From assembly GCA_947581825.1 (NCBI GenBank), contig CANPVP010000004.1:62001-126000 (forward strand): a DNA stretch of 64,000 nucleotides, given 5' to 3'. Position 1 is the stretch's first letter; each line of letters begins with the position of its first letter. A program made the translations under genes and the position numbers. Origin of the DNA: an uncultured Clostridia bacterium (GTDB taxonomy: Bacteria; Bacillota; Clostridia; TANB77; CAG-508). This document shows, piece by piece, positions 10,802 through 22,160 of this stretch. The notes under the pieces were generated by a model. The model searched no databases and was not told the origin of the DNA. It saw only the letters and a program-made list of their open reading frames with translations.

Positions 10802-12157
10802 CTTAAACTCACACCTTTCATTGCTTCAGTTATATTCTTCACGCCTATTATATCTAATTTATATTTTTCTTTCAATAGCTTTTTGTTACTTTCTGGAATA
10901 ATACATGTTTTAAATCCTAATTTTTCTGCTTCTTTTATTCTTTTTTCAATCATATTTACTCTTCTAACTTCACCTGTTAAACCAACTTCACCTATAACAA
11001 CTACATCTTTTCCTATTGGAATATTTTTTAAACTAGATGCTACCGCTAATATCATTCCTAAATCTATTGCAGGCTCATTTATCTTAGTTCCACTTACTAC
11101 ATTTAAATATATATCTTGATTTCCTAATACTAAGCCTACTTTTTTTTCTAAAACTGCTGCTAAAAGAGTAAGTCTATTATAATCCACTCCGTTTGCAGTT
11201 CTTCTTGGGAACCCAAATACACTTGTTGCTGTTAATGCTTGTAATTCTACTAATAATGGTCTTGTACCTTCTATACTTGCCACTATAACTGATCCAGCTG
11301 GATTTTCTTCTCTTTCTGAAATCAGTATAGAAGATGGATTTGTTATTTCTGTTAATCCTTCATTTTGCATTTCAAACATTCCTATTTCATTTGTAGAACC
11401 AAATCTATTTTTCACTCCTCTTAATATTCTATAAGAGAAATATCTTTCTCCTTCTAAATATAACACAGTATCTACCATATGTTCTAAAACTCTTGGTCCT
11501 GCTATATTTCCATCTTTAGTAACATGACCAATTATAATAGTAGTAATTAAATTTGCTTTACAAATTTTCATTATTTTAGCTGTTATCTCTCTTACCTGAC
11601 TTACACTTCCGTGCTGCAGAAGTTATTTCATCTGAATACATTGTCTGAATTGAATCTATTATCACTAATTTGGGATTTATATCTAATATTGTATTTTCTA
11701 TTATTTCAATATCTGTTTCTCCTAAAAATAATAAATTCTCATTATTTATTCCTAGCCTATCTGCACGTAATTTGATTTGTTCTGCTGATTCTTCTCCTGA
11801 TACATATAAAACTTTTCCGTCTGTTTTTATTTTCTGGCAAATCTGAAGTATTAATGTTGACTTTCCTATTCCCGGCTCTCCTCCTAATAAAATTAAAGAA
11901 CCATTGACTAAGCCTCCACCTAACACTCTATCCAATTCATTAAAACCTGTTGAAATTCTAGCTGCTTCTTTTCCTTCTATCTTAGATAATTGTATAGGTG
12001 TTACATTTTTCTTTTCTTTAGTCGTAGTTCCAGAATTTTTTACTAATTTTTCTTCATAAAAAGTATTCCATTCATTACAGCCTGGACATTTTCCTAACCA
12101 CTTAGCAGACTCATAACCACAGCTATTACACACAAAAACTGTTTTTGCTTTAGCCAT
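10798..12157 (-). pseudogene. radA: DNA repair protein RadA, disrupted by a one-base frameshift (ORF fragments 11576-12157 and 10798-11571)
   Basis: N-terminal Zn finger (CNSCGYESAKWLGKCPGCNEWN), Walker A GGEPGIGKST, Walker B LVIIDSIQTMYSDE; continues in another frame as GSVSQVREITAKIMKI...GHVTKDGNIAGPRVLEHMVDTVLYLEG, KNRFG and Lon-like C-terminus. Confidence 0.85.
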
Positions 12158-12265
12158 TTTTTCCTCCTACATTAAAATTAAATCTATTTTACTATATGAA
12201 TTTATTTTTATCAAGAAAAAAAATTAGTACATTCTTTCAAATCCATAAACATATTGCAAACAATT

Positions 12266-12291
12266 AGGAGCTGACGTTTTCGACAGCCCCT
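12266..12291. repeat. GC-rich palindrome family 1
   Basis: AGGAGCTGACG-tttt-CGACAGCCCCT. Confidence 0.65.
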
Positions 12292-12318
12292 AAAGACTTT
12301 ATATTTTTCTAATGCTCA

Positions 12319-14223
12319 CTATAATTTATTTACCATTTTACTTAATACAATTACAAACATTGCATGAGACCAACCTAATGCATTTACCCAAGCTGGATCC
12401 ATAGTTTGATTATCTACTTGTTCAGGGATAAATCCATGTTTTGTAGCAGACCTTATTACATAATTAAAACATTCTTTAGCAGATTCTTTATCTCCTGCTT
12501 CTATATAATATAATGCCATCCACAAAGTAGCTATTGGCCATGGATTTTGTCCTCCCATGTAATGGTCTCCTTCAAATCTTAAATAACCACCTGTATATGT
12601 TCTTAAAGTCATATTTATTTTTTCAATAGTATTTACAACTTTTTTCTCTTTTGCTCCAAATATATTAAATGGTACTACGCTTCCTATAATACTTACGTCT
12701 GTTTTTGTATCTTCCAAATTTCTCTTTAGACATTTTTGTTCATCATTGTATAGATTTTCTAATATATATTTTTTGATGTCTCTAATATACTTTTCCAATT
12801 CTTGCTTTTCATTTCTTAAATTTTCTTGCTTTATTCTATTATTATCAAATGTACTAAATATTTCTTCATCAATTTTCATAAAAGCTTCAAATGCAGATAT
12901 AATACTTGCTAATGAATATAAATGTACTCCTTCATGCATTTCCCAAATATCATAGCTTACATGTATTTTATTTTCACCTTTAATCAAATCATCAACATAC
13001 TTTTTCAAAAATTTAACAGCTTTTTCACACATTTTCAAAGTATCTTTTAAAAATTTAATATCTTTTACTATTTTGTAATGTTCGTATATTCCATGAATTA
13101 CACTCGCTGTTTCATCAATTTGATATCCCCAACAAGGAGCTAGCCTTCCATCTGAAAAGAATCTTTGTTCCCACATTCCATTAGCACTTTGTGTATTTTT
13201 GCAAAAAACTTTATAAAATTTTTCTGTTTCTTTTTTCATGTCTAATATATCTAAAGCTTTTGTAATAAATACTGCATCTCTTGGCCAACAATAGCCATAT
13301 CTTCCACAATGCTCAAAATTTTCATCTACTTCCACAGAAGCCATTATTCCACCAGTATTTTGATTAGATAATAAAGGAAATAATAGTATGCTTCTTTTTA
13401 ATATGTTTTGAATCTTTTCTTCATACTGATTTGTTGCTTCCTTATATCCTATTGTAAGATGTTCTTTTATATATTTTTTCCAATGTGCTTTTACTGATTT
13501 ATATTCTTTCTCAATTTCAGTTTTTCTTAATTTATCTATTTCTTTTTCTATTTCAGATGTATTATAGATTTGGTTATTATCATTAATGTAAATAATAATT
13601 TCCAATTCTTTTTTCTCACCTGGTTTTATTGTTCCTATATCATAAACTATTCCAGAATCAGAAGACATTCCTATATAATCTTTATCATATAAACTTCCTG
13701 AAATTATATTATTAGATGTACCATGGATTTGATGTTCTACAATATTATTTTTAGTTGAAAATGTACAAATAGAATAATTATGATTGTATTGTATCATTCC
13801 ATTATCTATAACTCTACAACTAACAAAATCTGAATCATCTGATATTATTTTTGAATGAATTAAAAATCTTACATCTAAATCGATACTATTTTCATTAATA
13901 AAAGTATATTTTTTTATTAAAATATTTCTCTTAATTTCAACAAAATCCATTTGATTTATCTTTAAATTAAAATATGTGTTCTTTATTTCTGTATTTAATA
14001 TGTTTGTATCTTCCACGTAATTTTGGTCATAAACATTATTTATGTCATCATGAGTATAGATTATGTTAGAATCATTGATTTTTACTCCTGTATGAAAAAA
14101 ATCTATAAATTGCCTATAATCACAACCTGGAGTATATAATCTTAGCAATTCTCCATTTTTTGTATAGCTTGCTAACATTTCATTGTTACCTATTATTGCA
14201 TCATTAAAATATTTTTTTTCCAT
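12319..14223 (-). CDS. Glucoamylase-like glycoside hydrolase (GH15-type)
   Basis: GRYGYCWPRDAVFITKALD, MWEQRFFSDGRLAPCWGYQIDETASVIHGIYEHY, PEQVDNQTMDPAWVNALGWSHAMFV. Confidence 0.85.
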   Translation of the reverse strand: MEKKYFNDAIIGNNEMLASYTKNGELLRLYTPGCDYRQFIDFFHTGVKINDSNIIYTHDDINNVYDQNYVEDTNILNTEIKNTYFNLKINQMDFVEIKRNILIKKYTFINENSIDLDVRFLIHSKIISDDSDFVSCRVIDNGMIQYNHNYSICTFSTKNNIVEHQIHGTSNNIISGSLYDKDYIGMSSDSGIVYDIGTIKPGEKKELEIIIYINDNNQIYNTSEIEKEIDKLRKTEIEKEYKSVKAHWKKYIKEHLTIGYKEATNQYEEKIQNILKRSILLFPLLSNQNTGGIMASVEVDENFEHCGRYGYCWPRDAVFITKALDILDMKKETEKFYKVFCKNTQSANGMWEQRFFSDGRLAPCWGYQIDETASVIHGIYEHYKIVKDIKFLKDTLKMCEKAVKFLKKYVDDLIKGENKIHVSYDIWEMHEGVHLYSLASIISAFEAFMKIDEEIFSTFDNNRIKQENLRNEKQELEKYIRDIKKYILENLYNDEQKCLKRNLEDTKTDVSIIGSVVPFNIFGAKEKKVVNTIEKINMTLRTYTGGYLRFEGDHYMGGQNPWPIATLWMALYYIEAGDKESAKECFNYVIRSATKHGFIPEQVDNQTMDPAWVNALGWSHAMFVIVLSKMVNKL

Positions 14224-14270
14224 TTGTTAAAATCTTCCTTTCAGATTCTTATGCTATGATATATATAAAT

Positions 14271-15920
14271 TTATTCTAGAACTTTTACTATCATCTGTTC
14301 TAAGTCTTTTAATTTTTGATTTAATTTTTCGATTTCTTCATCTCTAGTTGATTCTACAAGAATTTCTTTCTTTACAAGTTTTTCCATGTATCTTAATTCT
14401 TCTTTTAATAAACTTATTCTTTCTATAGCTTCTAATCTTAAAGGTCTATATTGAACAGGTTCATCAACTTTATTGATGTATTTGATTTGTTCGTCATTTA
14501 ATTCATATACCTCACCAAATTCTGGTATTGTGACTGGTATATTAGTTGTTTCTAATATTTTATCTCTTAGTACTTCTTGTCCCTCTGGCTCTCCATGCAC
14601 TAAGAATATATGCTTTGGTTTTGTTATAAAAGAATATATAAAGTTTAATAACCATTCTTGATCAGCATGACCTGAATATCCTTCAATATATTCTACTCTT
14701 GCATTTACAGCAATTTCCTCTCCAAAAATTGTAACTTCCTTTGCTCCCTCAACAATCTTTCTTCCTAGAGTTCCAGGAGCTTGATATCCAACAAATAGAA
14801 TTGTATTATTTGGATTCCATAAATTATGCTTCAAATGATGTTTTATTCTTCCTACTTCACACATTCCGCTTGCTGAAATTATTATTGATGATTCATTACT
14901 TTCATTTAATGCTTTAGATTCATCTGCTGTTTTAGTAAATTTTAAACCCGGAAATTCTAGAGGATTATCACCTTTACTCATTGCTTCTTTTACATCATCA
15001 TCAAACAAGTCTGTATTTTGCTTAAATATTTCTGTAGCTGAAATAGCTAATGGGCTATCTACATAAACTGGAACTCTCATAAGAGTTTCATATTTTTTCC
15101 TAAATTCAGGATCATCTTTTGTCTCTTTTAATTTATTTAATTCATATAAAATTTCTTGTGTTCTTCCAACAGCAAATGATGGTATAACTACTGTTCCATT
15201 TTTATCTAGAGTTTCTGAAACAATATCTAAGAATAATTCTGCCTTATTTTCATTTTGCATATGATGTCTATTTCCATATGTTGATTCCATTACTAAATAA
15301 TCTGCTGTTTCAATCATTGTAGGAGATGCTAAAAGAGGCAAATCATTATTTCCTAAATCCCCTGAAAATACAACTTTTTCAGTTTTACCATTTTCTGTAA
15401 CCCATACTTCAATTATACTAGATCCTAACATATGACCTGCATCGTTAAATCTTACTTTTATATCTTCATTAACATCTACAATTTCATCATATTTTACTGG
15501 TTGAAATATTTCTAAACACTCGATTGCTTCTTCTGATGTATATAATGGATCTAATGGTTTTTCTCCTTTTCTTACTCTCTTTTTATTCTTCCACTCGATT
15601 TCCATTTCTTGTATATGACCGCTATCTGGAAGCATTATACTACATAAATCACATGTTGCTTTTGTTGCAATTATTGGTTTTCTAAAGCCTTCTTTGTATA
15701 ATTTTGGTATTCTTCCAGAATGATCAATGTGAGCATGTGTTAATAGCATAAAATCAATTTCATTTACATTAAAAGCAAATTCATCGTAATTTTTATCTTG
15801 TTCTCTTACTTCAACACCTTGATACATTCCACAATCAACTATAAATTTATATTTATTTGTTTCAATCAAAAAATTTGAACCTGTAACAGTTTTTGTCGCT
15901 CCTAAAAAAGTTATATTCAT
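14271..15920 (-). CDS. Metallo-beta-lactamase/beta-CASP RNase (CPSF/YSH1-like)
   Basis: LTHAHIDHSGRIPKL, VVFSGDLGN, VVIPSFAVGRTQEILYEL, ISASGMCEVGRIKHHLKHNL, SGHADQ, RMMBL. Confidence 0.92.
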   Translation of the reverse strand: MNITFLGATKTVTGSNFLIETNKYKFIVDCGMYQGVEVREQDKNYDEFAFNVNEIDFMLLTHAHIDHSGRIPKLYKEGFRKPIIATKATCDLCSIMLPDSGHIQEMEIEWKNKKRVRKGEKPLDPLYTSEEAIECLEIFQPVKYDEIVDVNEDIKVRFNDAGHMLGSSIIEVWVTENGKTEKVVFSGDLGNNDLPLLASPTMIETADYLVMESTYGNRHHMQNENKAELFLDIVSETLDKNGTVVIPSFAVGRTQEILYELNKLKETKDDPEFRKKYETLMRVPVYVDSPLAISATEIFKQNTDLFDDDVKEAMSKGDNPLEFPGLKFTKTADESKALNESNESSIIISASGMCEVGRIKHHLKHNLWNPNNTILFVGYQAPGTLGRKIVEGAKEVTIFGEEIAVNARVEYIEGYSGHADQEWLLNFIYSFITKPKHIFLVHGEPEGQEVLRDKILETTNIPVTIPEFGEVYELNDEQIKYINKVDEPVQYRPLRLEAIERISLLKEELRYMEKLVKKEILVESTRDEEIEKLNQKLKDLEQMIVKVLE

Positions 15921-15951
15921 ATTTTCTTTCTCCTTCTTTTATAATCTTAAA

Positions 15952-18354
15952 CTATTCAGCATTTTCGCCTTTTGAAGCCATTTTCAATTCTGCCAATCTT
16001 TCTACTGTCATTAGAACTTGACGAGGTTTGCTTCCTTCATAACCAGAAATTATTCCTCTTTCTTCCATCTGATCCATGATTCTTCCTGCACGAGCATATC
16101 CTACTTTAAACTTTCTTTGTATGAATGATGTTGATGCTGTTCCAGTTTCTACAACTGTTTCTATAGCATCCATTAAAAATGGATCTGTCTCATCATCTTC
16201 ATCTGCTTGTTCTTTTAATTCTTTGTCAGATTTATTTGCATTCTCAATAGATTGTATTATATCTTCACTGTATGTAACTTCTCCACCATTAGACTTTAAA
16301 AATGCAACTATATTTTCTACTTCTTTATCTGATACAAAAGCACCTTGAATTCTCATAGGTTTTGGAACACCTGTTGGATAAAATAGCATATCACCTTTAC
16401 CAAGTAATTTTTCAGCTCCTGCCATATCCAAAATAGTTCTTGAATCTACTTGTGATGAAACTGCGAACGCAATTCTTGAAGGAATATTCGCTTTAATCAA
16501 ACCTGTTATTACATCAACTGATGGTCTTTGAGTCGCAATAACCAAATGCATACCTGCAGCTCTTGCTTTTTGAGCTAATCTACAAATTGCATCTTCAACA
16601 TCATTCTTCGCTACCATCATCAAGTCGGCTAACTCATCTATTATTATTACAATATGAGGCAACTTTCCTGCCCCTTCTTCTTCTTTTAAAGCCTCATTAT
16701 ATCCTTCTATATTTCTAGCACCTTTTTCTGCAAAAGACGCATATCTATTCTCCATTTCTTGTACAGCCCATGCAAGAGCACCTGCTGCTTTTTTAGGATC
16801 TGTGACAACTGGAATTAGTAGATGTGGAATTCCATTATAAACAGAAAGTTCAACAATTTTAGGATCTACCATTACCAATTTTACTTCGCTTGGTTTTGCC
16901 TTATAAATTATGCTCGTAATTAAAGTATTTATACAAACACTCTTACCAGATCCTGTACTACCTGCAACTAAAACGTGAGGCATTTTTGCTATATCTGTTA
17001 CAACTGCTTGTCCACTAACATCTTTACCTAATCCTACAGATAATTTAGATTTAGCATCAACAAAATCATCTGACTCTAGAATATCTCTTAAATGTACTGT
17101 TTCATTTTCTGTATTTGGTATTTCGATTCCCACAGCTTGTTTTCCAGGTATAGGTGCTTCTATTCTTATTGATTCTGCCTTTAAGTTAAGTGCTATATCA
17201 TCTGCTAAATTCGCAATTTTGCTAACTCTTACTCCTTCTGCTGGTTTCAATTCATATCTAGTAATTGCTGGTCCTACAGATACATTTTCTACTTTTGCTG
17301 ATACTCCAAAACTATATAATGTTTTTTGTAATTTTGTTGCAGTTTCCGTAACTGCCTTTTTTCCACCTTTTACTACTCTTGAAGTTCCTTCTTGTAATAA
17401 CTCTATAGGAGGTGTTATATAATTTTCATCTTCCATTATAAGTGTTTGATGCTCTAGATTTAATACTTCTTTAGTTTTGTCTTCTTTTTCTTCCTCTTTC
17501 TTTTCAAATAAACCATTATTTTCATTTGATATTGGTTCTGAAGTTCCAGTTATATCGTTTGCAATTTGTGTTATTGATTTTTTTGATTTTTTTGGAGCTC
17601 TTTCGTTTAAGTTTATTGTCATTTGATCTTCTGTAGCTTCCAAACTATTCTGAATCATAGCTGCTTTTCGTGCCGCTCTCTCTTCTTTTTCTCTTTCTCT
17701 TGCAAGCCTTCTTTCTTCTCTTGCTTGTTTTCTTGCATTTAATCTTTCTTCTGCCCTCTGGTTTAATTCTTCCTCTTCTTCATATTTTTCATTCATTCTT
17801 TCTTTTTTACGTTCTTTGAAATCTTCTATATACTCAGCTAATAGCTCACTTGGCTGAATTCCTAAAATGAACATCACTAATACAGTTGCTATACCTATAG
17901 ATAAAACTACTGCTCCAAATTTACCTAAAAGTTTAGCTAGTGGGACTGCAACTAACGCTCCAATTGCTCCTCCACCCATGTTTTTTTCGCCTAGGCTATA
18001 AGCTTCTTGAATTACCGTTTCAAAATTATTATCTACATTTAAATTTCCAGTTGAAATTTGATATACTGTCATAGAATTTGCTATACATAACAAAACCACT
18101 GTATACTGAAAAACTTTTGCTCTAAAAAATTCTTTATTATCACATGCTAGCAAAATTGCGACTGCAAAGGTGCCTAAAGGTAATATATATTTTATTCCCC
18201 CAATTAGGCCTCCTAATATTGGATTAATATATTGTCCCATATATCCTGCATTTGTATAAATTAAAATTATTAATAAAATACTTATAATCATTAACGAAAC
18301 AATAGCTACATCTGCTTGTTTTCGTTTATTTTTCTTTTTTCTTCTCTTTGCCAT
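15952..18354 (-). CDS. FtsK/SpoIIIE DNA translocase
   Basis: N-terminal TM helices, VAGSTGSGKSVCINTLITSI, LPHIVIIIDELADLMMV, C-terminal gamma winged helix. Confidence 0.96.
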   Translation of the reverse strand: MAKRRKKKNKRKQADVAIVSLMIISILLIILIYTNAGYMGQYINPILGGLIGGIKYILPLGTFAVAILLACDNKEFFRAKVFQYTVVLLCIANSMTVYQISTGNLNVDNNFETVIQEAYSLGEKNMGGGAIGALVAVPLAKLLGKFGAVVLSIGIATVLVMFILGIQPSELLAEYIEDFKERKKERMNEKYEEEEELNQRAEERLNARKQAREERRLAREREKEERAARKAAMIQNSLEATEDQMTINLNERAPKKSKKSITQIANDITGTSEPISNENNGLFEKKEEEKEDKTKEVLNLEHQTLIMEDENYITPPIELLQEGTSRVVKGGKKAVTETATKLQKTLYSFGVSAKVENVSVGPAITRYELKPAEGVRVSKIANLADDIALNLKAESIRIEAPIPGKQAVGIEIPNTENETVHLRDILESDDFVDAKSKLSVGLGKDVSGQAVVTDIAKMPHVLVAGSTGSGKSVCINTLITSIIYKAKPSEVKLVMVDPKIVELSVYNGIPHLLIPVVTDPKKAAGALAWAVQEMENRYASFAEKGARNIEGYNEALKEEEGAGKLPHIVIIIDELADLMMVAKNDVEDAICRLAQKARAAGMHLVIATQRPSVDVITGLIKANIPSRIAFAVSSQVDSRTILDMAGAEKLLGKGDMLFYPTGVPKPMRIQGAFVSDKEVENIVAFLKSNGGEVTYSEDIIQSIENANKSDKELKEQADEDDETDPFLMDAIETVVETGTASTSFIQRKFKVGYARAGRIMDQMEERGIISGYEGSKPRQVLMTVERLAELKMASKGENAE

Positions 18355-18396
18355 TTTACATCCTCCTAAGCACTTCTGTTAGTACTCTCTTAACTT

Positions 18397-18428
18397 AATA
18401 AGGACGGACAGAACTGTCCGCCCTTATT
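18397..18428. repeat. GC-rich palindrome, family 1-like / possible terminator
   Basis: AATAAGGACGGACAG-aac-TGTCCGCCCTTATT. Confidence 0.6.
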
Positions 18429-18432
18429 TAAT

Positions 18433-18936
18433 TTATTTAAGCTCTTTCCTATTATTTTGTATTGTCTTTAATTCTTCCTGTAGAGTTACTGCAACTTTTG
18501 TTAATTCTTCATCGAGAGTATTAGACACTTTCGTTAAAACTTCTTCAACAACTGTAGATACCTTTTCTAATACATTATCAGCATAATCTTTTGTACCTCT
18601 AGATACTTCTCTTGACATTATATTAGCTTCTTCTAAAATTGTCTGTTTTTGATCATATGCTTGTCTTGTAATTTCATGTTCATCTACCATTGCAATTATT
18701 CTGTTTTCAGCTTCTTTTACAATCTCATCTGCTTCTTTTTTAGCTTCTACAATTATTCTCTCTCTTTCCTCTTTTACCCATTTAGCTTGTTTCAATTCAT
18801 CTGGTAATTTTAGATTTATTTCATTAATTAGTTCTATCAATTCTTCCTTGTCTACAATTACCTTGCCTGAAAAAGGTACTTTTTTAGCATTCTCTAATTG
18901 TTCCTCTAAACTATCTAATAATGTATATATTTCCAT
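18433..18936 (-). CDS. Coiled-coil protein, DivIVA/ATP synthase B-like
   Basis: 167 aa, heptad-rich EAKKEADEIVKEAENRI; 2-nt gap to rsmD. Confidence 0.55.
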   Translation of the reverse strand: MEIYTLLDSLEEQLENAKKVPFSGKVIVDKEELIELINEINLKLPDELKQAKWVKEERERIIVEAKKEADEIVKEAENRIIAMVDEHEITRQAYDQKQTILEEANIMSREVSRGTKDYADNVLEKVSTVVEEVLTKVSNTLDEELTKVAVTLQEELKTIQNNRKELK

Positions 18937-18938
18937 TT

Positions 18939-19493
18939 TTACCCCTTTCGATTTAAGAATATCAATTTCGCCCTTCCATAAACTCTGAAGTCATAAATAT
19001 TAATGTTTATCTTGTTTAAAATTTCTAAATCTCTTTTTTCTTCATCAGTTTCGACAATCATAATTCCATTCTCATTTAATATATTTAATTCAAGAATTTT
19101 TTCTACTGCCTTGCCTATCAAATTAAATTTATATGGTGGATCTAAAAATATAATATCAAACTTATAATTTTTTAATTCCTCCAAAGCTTTCAAGTAATCT
19201 TTAGTAATAATTGTAGATTTATCTTTTAAATGTGTCTTTTCAATATTCTTTTTCAAAATTTCTGAAGCTTTATAAGAATTATCACAGAAAACTGCATGTT
19301 TTGCCCCCCTACTAAGTGACTCTAATCCAAGTGCACCACTTCCTGCAAATAAATCCAAAACATTAGAGTCAAGAATTTGCAACTGTATAATACTAAATAG
19401 TGATTCCTTAACTCTATCTAATGTTGGGCGAGTATCATTGCCTTCTAACGTATATAAGTTTGTACCTCTAGCTGTTCCACTTATAATTCTCAT
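18939..19493 (-). CDS. rsmD: 16S rRNA (guanine966-N2)-methyltransferase
   Basis: MRIISGTARG...TRPTLDRVKESLFSII...VLDLFAGSGALGLESLSRGA...FDIIFLDPPY. Confidence 0.96.
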   Translation of the reverse strand: MRIISGTARGTNLYTLEGNDTRPTLDRVKESLFSIIQLQILDSNVLDLFAGSGALGLESLSRGAKHAVFCDNSYKASEILKKNIEKTHLKDKSTIITKDYLKALEELKNYKFDIIFLDPPYKFNLIGKAVEKILELNILNENGIMIVETDEEKRDLEILNKININIYDFRVYGRAKLIFLNRKG

Positions 19494-19667
19494 AAAATAC
19501 CTCTTTTACTATATAATACATTTTATATTTTTTTAAAAATAAGTCAATAGTATTAATATAATTGTAATACACATTTAACGTTCCTGTCACATTGATTGTT
19601 TTCGCTCTTTTTCAGCTACAAATTCATGTTTTTTCATGTGTTTTTTACAAATTGTAAAACATAAAGA

Positions 19668-19701
19668 CAAGGAATTACTATAATTCCTTGTCTTTCTTTA
19701 G
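19668..19701 (-). terminator. Putative intrinsic terminator hairpin after divIVA
   Basis: AAAGACAAGGAATTA-ctat-AATTCCTTGTCTTT. Confidence 0.6.
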
Positions 19702-19713
19702 TAAAACGACTAA

Positions 19714-20166
19714 TTAATTTTCATCATTAACATCTTTCAAAAGTTCTAACTGAGATATTAATAATGATTCCATCTTAGCTTTATATATATCAAATTGTCT
19801 TTGAATTTCTTCTAGTTCTTTTCTTTTGTCCTTAATTTCTGTTTCTAAGATTTCTACTTGCTTTTTAGCATTAACTTGTGCATCAGCTACAATTTGTTCT
19901 GCTTGCTGTTTTGCAATGTTCTTAACATCTTCAGCTGTAGTTTGAGCCATAAGTAATGTGTTTTGTAAAGTATTTTCAATTGTTTTATATTGAACTAAAC
20001 TATTATTTAATTCGTCTATTTTATCTTTTAATGATGTGTTTTCTTTATAAATCTTTTCATAATCATTAGTTACTTCATCCAAAAAATCGTCAACCTCAAA
20101 AACATTATATCCATTTACTTTTTTTCTTGAAAATCTTTTATTTTCTATATCTAATGGTGTTAGCAT
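19714..20166 (-). CDS. divIVA: Cell division protein DivIVA
   Basis: MLTPLDIENKRFSRKKVNGYNVFEVDDFLDEV plus coiled coil. Confidence 0.94.
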   Translation of the reverse strand: MLTPLDIENKRFSRKKVNGYNVFEVDDFLDEVTNDYEKIYKENTSLKDKIDELNNSLVQYKTIENTLQNTLLMAQTTAEDVKNIAKQQAEQIVADAQVNAKKQVEILETEIKDKRKELEEIQRQFDIYKAKMESLLISQLELLKDVNDEN

Positions 20167-20245
20167 ATTTCCCTCCTTAAAATGAATGGATGCTAGATAT
20201 TAATTTAAGATAAAACTCAAATACTTTCTAACACCAACCTTCAAA

Positions 20246-20716
20246 TTAATTATTATTTTTTAGCCATGAAACTGATATTTTACTTTTTAATTCTTCATGT
20301 GCTGTTTCGTTTGAAATTTCATAGTTTATTGGAGCTGCCAAGAAAATAGAATTAGAAATTTTTTGCATATGGCCATCTAAAGCTGCAACTCCCCCACTAA
20401 CGAAATCAACAATTCTTCTTGCAACATCCTTATTAACATATTCTAAATTTATTATTATTGATTTTTTCTCTTTTAGAGCCATACAAATTTCTTCTGATTC
20501 TTCAAAAGTTGTTGGTTGTTTGATTACCATTTTAACTTGTTGTACTTGTGGCATATTAACTACTTTATTTTTCTTTCCGAATAACTTCTTTTCTTCGTAT
20601 TCTTCTTCTTGAATATCTTCGTTTTCATAATCATATCCTTGATTTTCAAAGTCTTCTTCTTGATTTGTTTCAACTCCGAAGAAATCCATTACTTTATTGA
20701 TTATTGCTCCTGCCAT
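20246..20716 (-). CDS. sepF: Cell division protein SepF
   Basis: C-terminal SepF domain: EICMALKEKKSIIINLEYVNKDVARRIVDFVSGGVAALDGHMQKIS. Confidence 0.95.
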   Translation of the reverse strand: MAGAIINKVMDFFGVETNQEEDFENQGYDYENEDIQEEEYEEKKLFGKKNKVVNMPQVQQVKMVIKQPTTFEESEEICMALKEKKSIIINLEYVNKDVARRIVDFVSGGVAALDGHMQKISNSIFLAAPINYEISNETAHEELKSKISVSWLKNNN

Positions 20717-20921
20717 TTAAAAAACCTCCTAATTTTTTCATTGGTATCATATTGATTATAGTATCTTACTTTTTTTTTGTGTTGTCAATACTTTTTATTG
20801 TTATATTTGTTTTTTAACGTTTTTGTAATATTTTTGTAATACGGGCGTCATCTACATTTCCGGCTTTAATAATATCTCATCATATAAATTGATACTTGGA
20901 ATAGCTTTTATTTCTTCACTT

Positions 20922-22160
20922 TTATAACCGAAGTTCTTTCAACTCTTCTGTTGTATAATTGTCGACTAGAGAAAATTTACCATTTTCCTTTAATATTTTT
21001 ACAGGAATTTTGTCAGTATATCCCGCTCTATTCCTTATTACATAGCTAATTTCATTTTCTCTTATAATAGATGCTTCTGGCACTTTTAATCCTGAAGCAC
21101 TCCACCATATTATATCTATTGATACTTTTCTATAATTTATTAAGTACTCAACATCTTTTTTTATTTCAAAAACTATAATTTTAGAATCTTTAGATGCTTC
21201 ATTTATACTTTTTATTTGTGCAGCTATCTCTTGAGTATTTGCTAAACGTATTTTTACAAAATCATTTACTTTTGCATTTCTAGCTTCATCTGAATCAACT
21301 ATTGTCGCTATGTAACATTTAAAGTTATCAACTATCTTACCACATTCTGAACTTGTCCCTACTAGTTGGCCTGTTTTGATGCTTATATTTTCGAGTTGTT
21401 CTTCTGTAATTTTTGAAAAATCCTTAGTACTAAAATAATCCTCATATCCATCAATTTTATATGAAACAATTCCACTTTTTTTCGATTTTACATATTCTGA
21501 ATTTGATATTAACTTCTTTTCATATTTTTCTTTTTCTGCCAATATTTCGCTTATGTAAGAGCCTGATGGGCTAAGTTCTCCTATTATTTTAGCTTTCTTT
21601 GTCATTGTCTTATTTAATTGTTTTTTATATTCCACTACTTCACTCAAGTCATTCGTGCTAGATATTTTTTCTATTAATTCACTAATTTGTCTATTTAATA
21701 TTTTTATATCATTAGTAAAAATTGTTTTCTCGCCATCTAGTGCTTTTTGATATTGTATATCCAATTCTTCAATTTTTTGCAATATTTCTTCTTCATCATT
21801 TGTATAATACCTAAATACCTGACTTCCTTTAGAAACTTTCTCACCTTCGTTTTTTATTTGCACTATTCCATTTTTGTAATTTTCTCCCTTAAGAACATTT
21901 TCATCTCTTATTATATACCCTACTACAGTATCATTTTTTTCTATCGATCCTTTTTCAATAACAACTATATCAGTTGGATGAAGTATTAATCCTAACACTC
22001 TGTTTCCAAAAATAATGCATATTAAAATTATAATTATAATCAACATTGCAGTAGCCTTGCTAACAAAAGAGTCTTTATTGTGCAATTCTTTATTATTTTT
22101 GTTTGACAATTTCTTTTTCACCTCATTTGTACTATTACATAAATTAATATTATCGTTCAT
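20922..22160 (-). CDS. HlyD-like periplasmic adaptor family membrane protein
   Basis: Single N-terminal TM, barrel-sandwich-like and coiled-coil segments (GIVQIKNEGEKVSKGSQVFRYY). Confidence 0.6.
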   Translation of the reverse strand: MNDNINLCNSTNEVKKKLSNKNNKELHNKDSFVSKATAMLIIIIILICIIFGNRVLGLILHPTDIVVIEKGSIEKNDTVVGYIIRDENVLKGENYKNGIVQIKNEGEKVSKGSQVFRYYTNDEEEILQKIEELDIQYQKALDGEKTIFTNDIKILNRQISELIEKISSTNDLSEVVEYKKQLNKTMTKKAKIIGELSPSGSYISEILAEKEKYEKKLISNSEYVKSKKSGIVSYKIDGYEDYFSTKDFSKITEEQLENISIKTGQLVGTSSECGKIVDNFKCYIATIVDSDEARNAKVNDFVKIRLANTQEIAAQIKSINEASKDSKIIVFEIKKDVEYLINYRKVSIDIIWWSASGLKVPEASIIRENEISYVIRNRAGYTDKIPVKILKENGKFSLVDNYTTEELKELRL

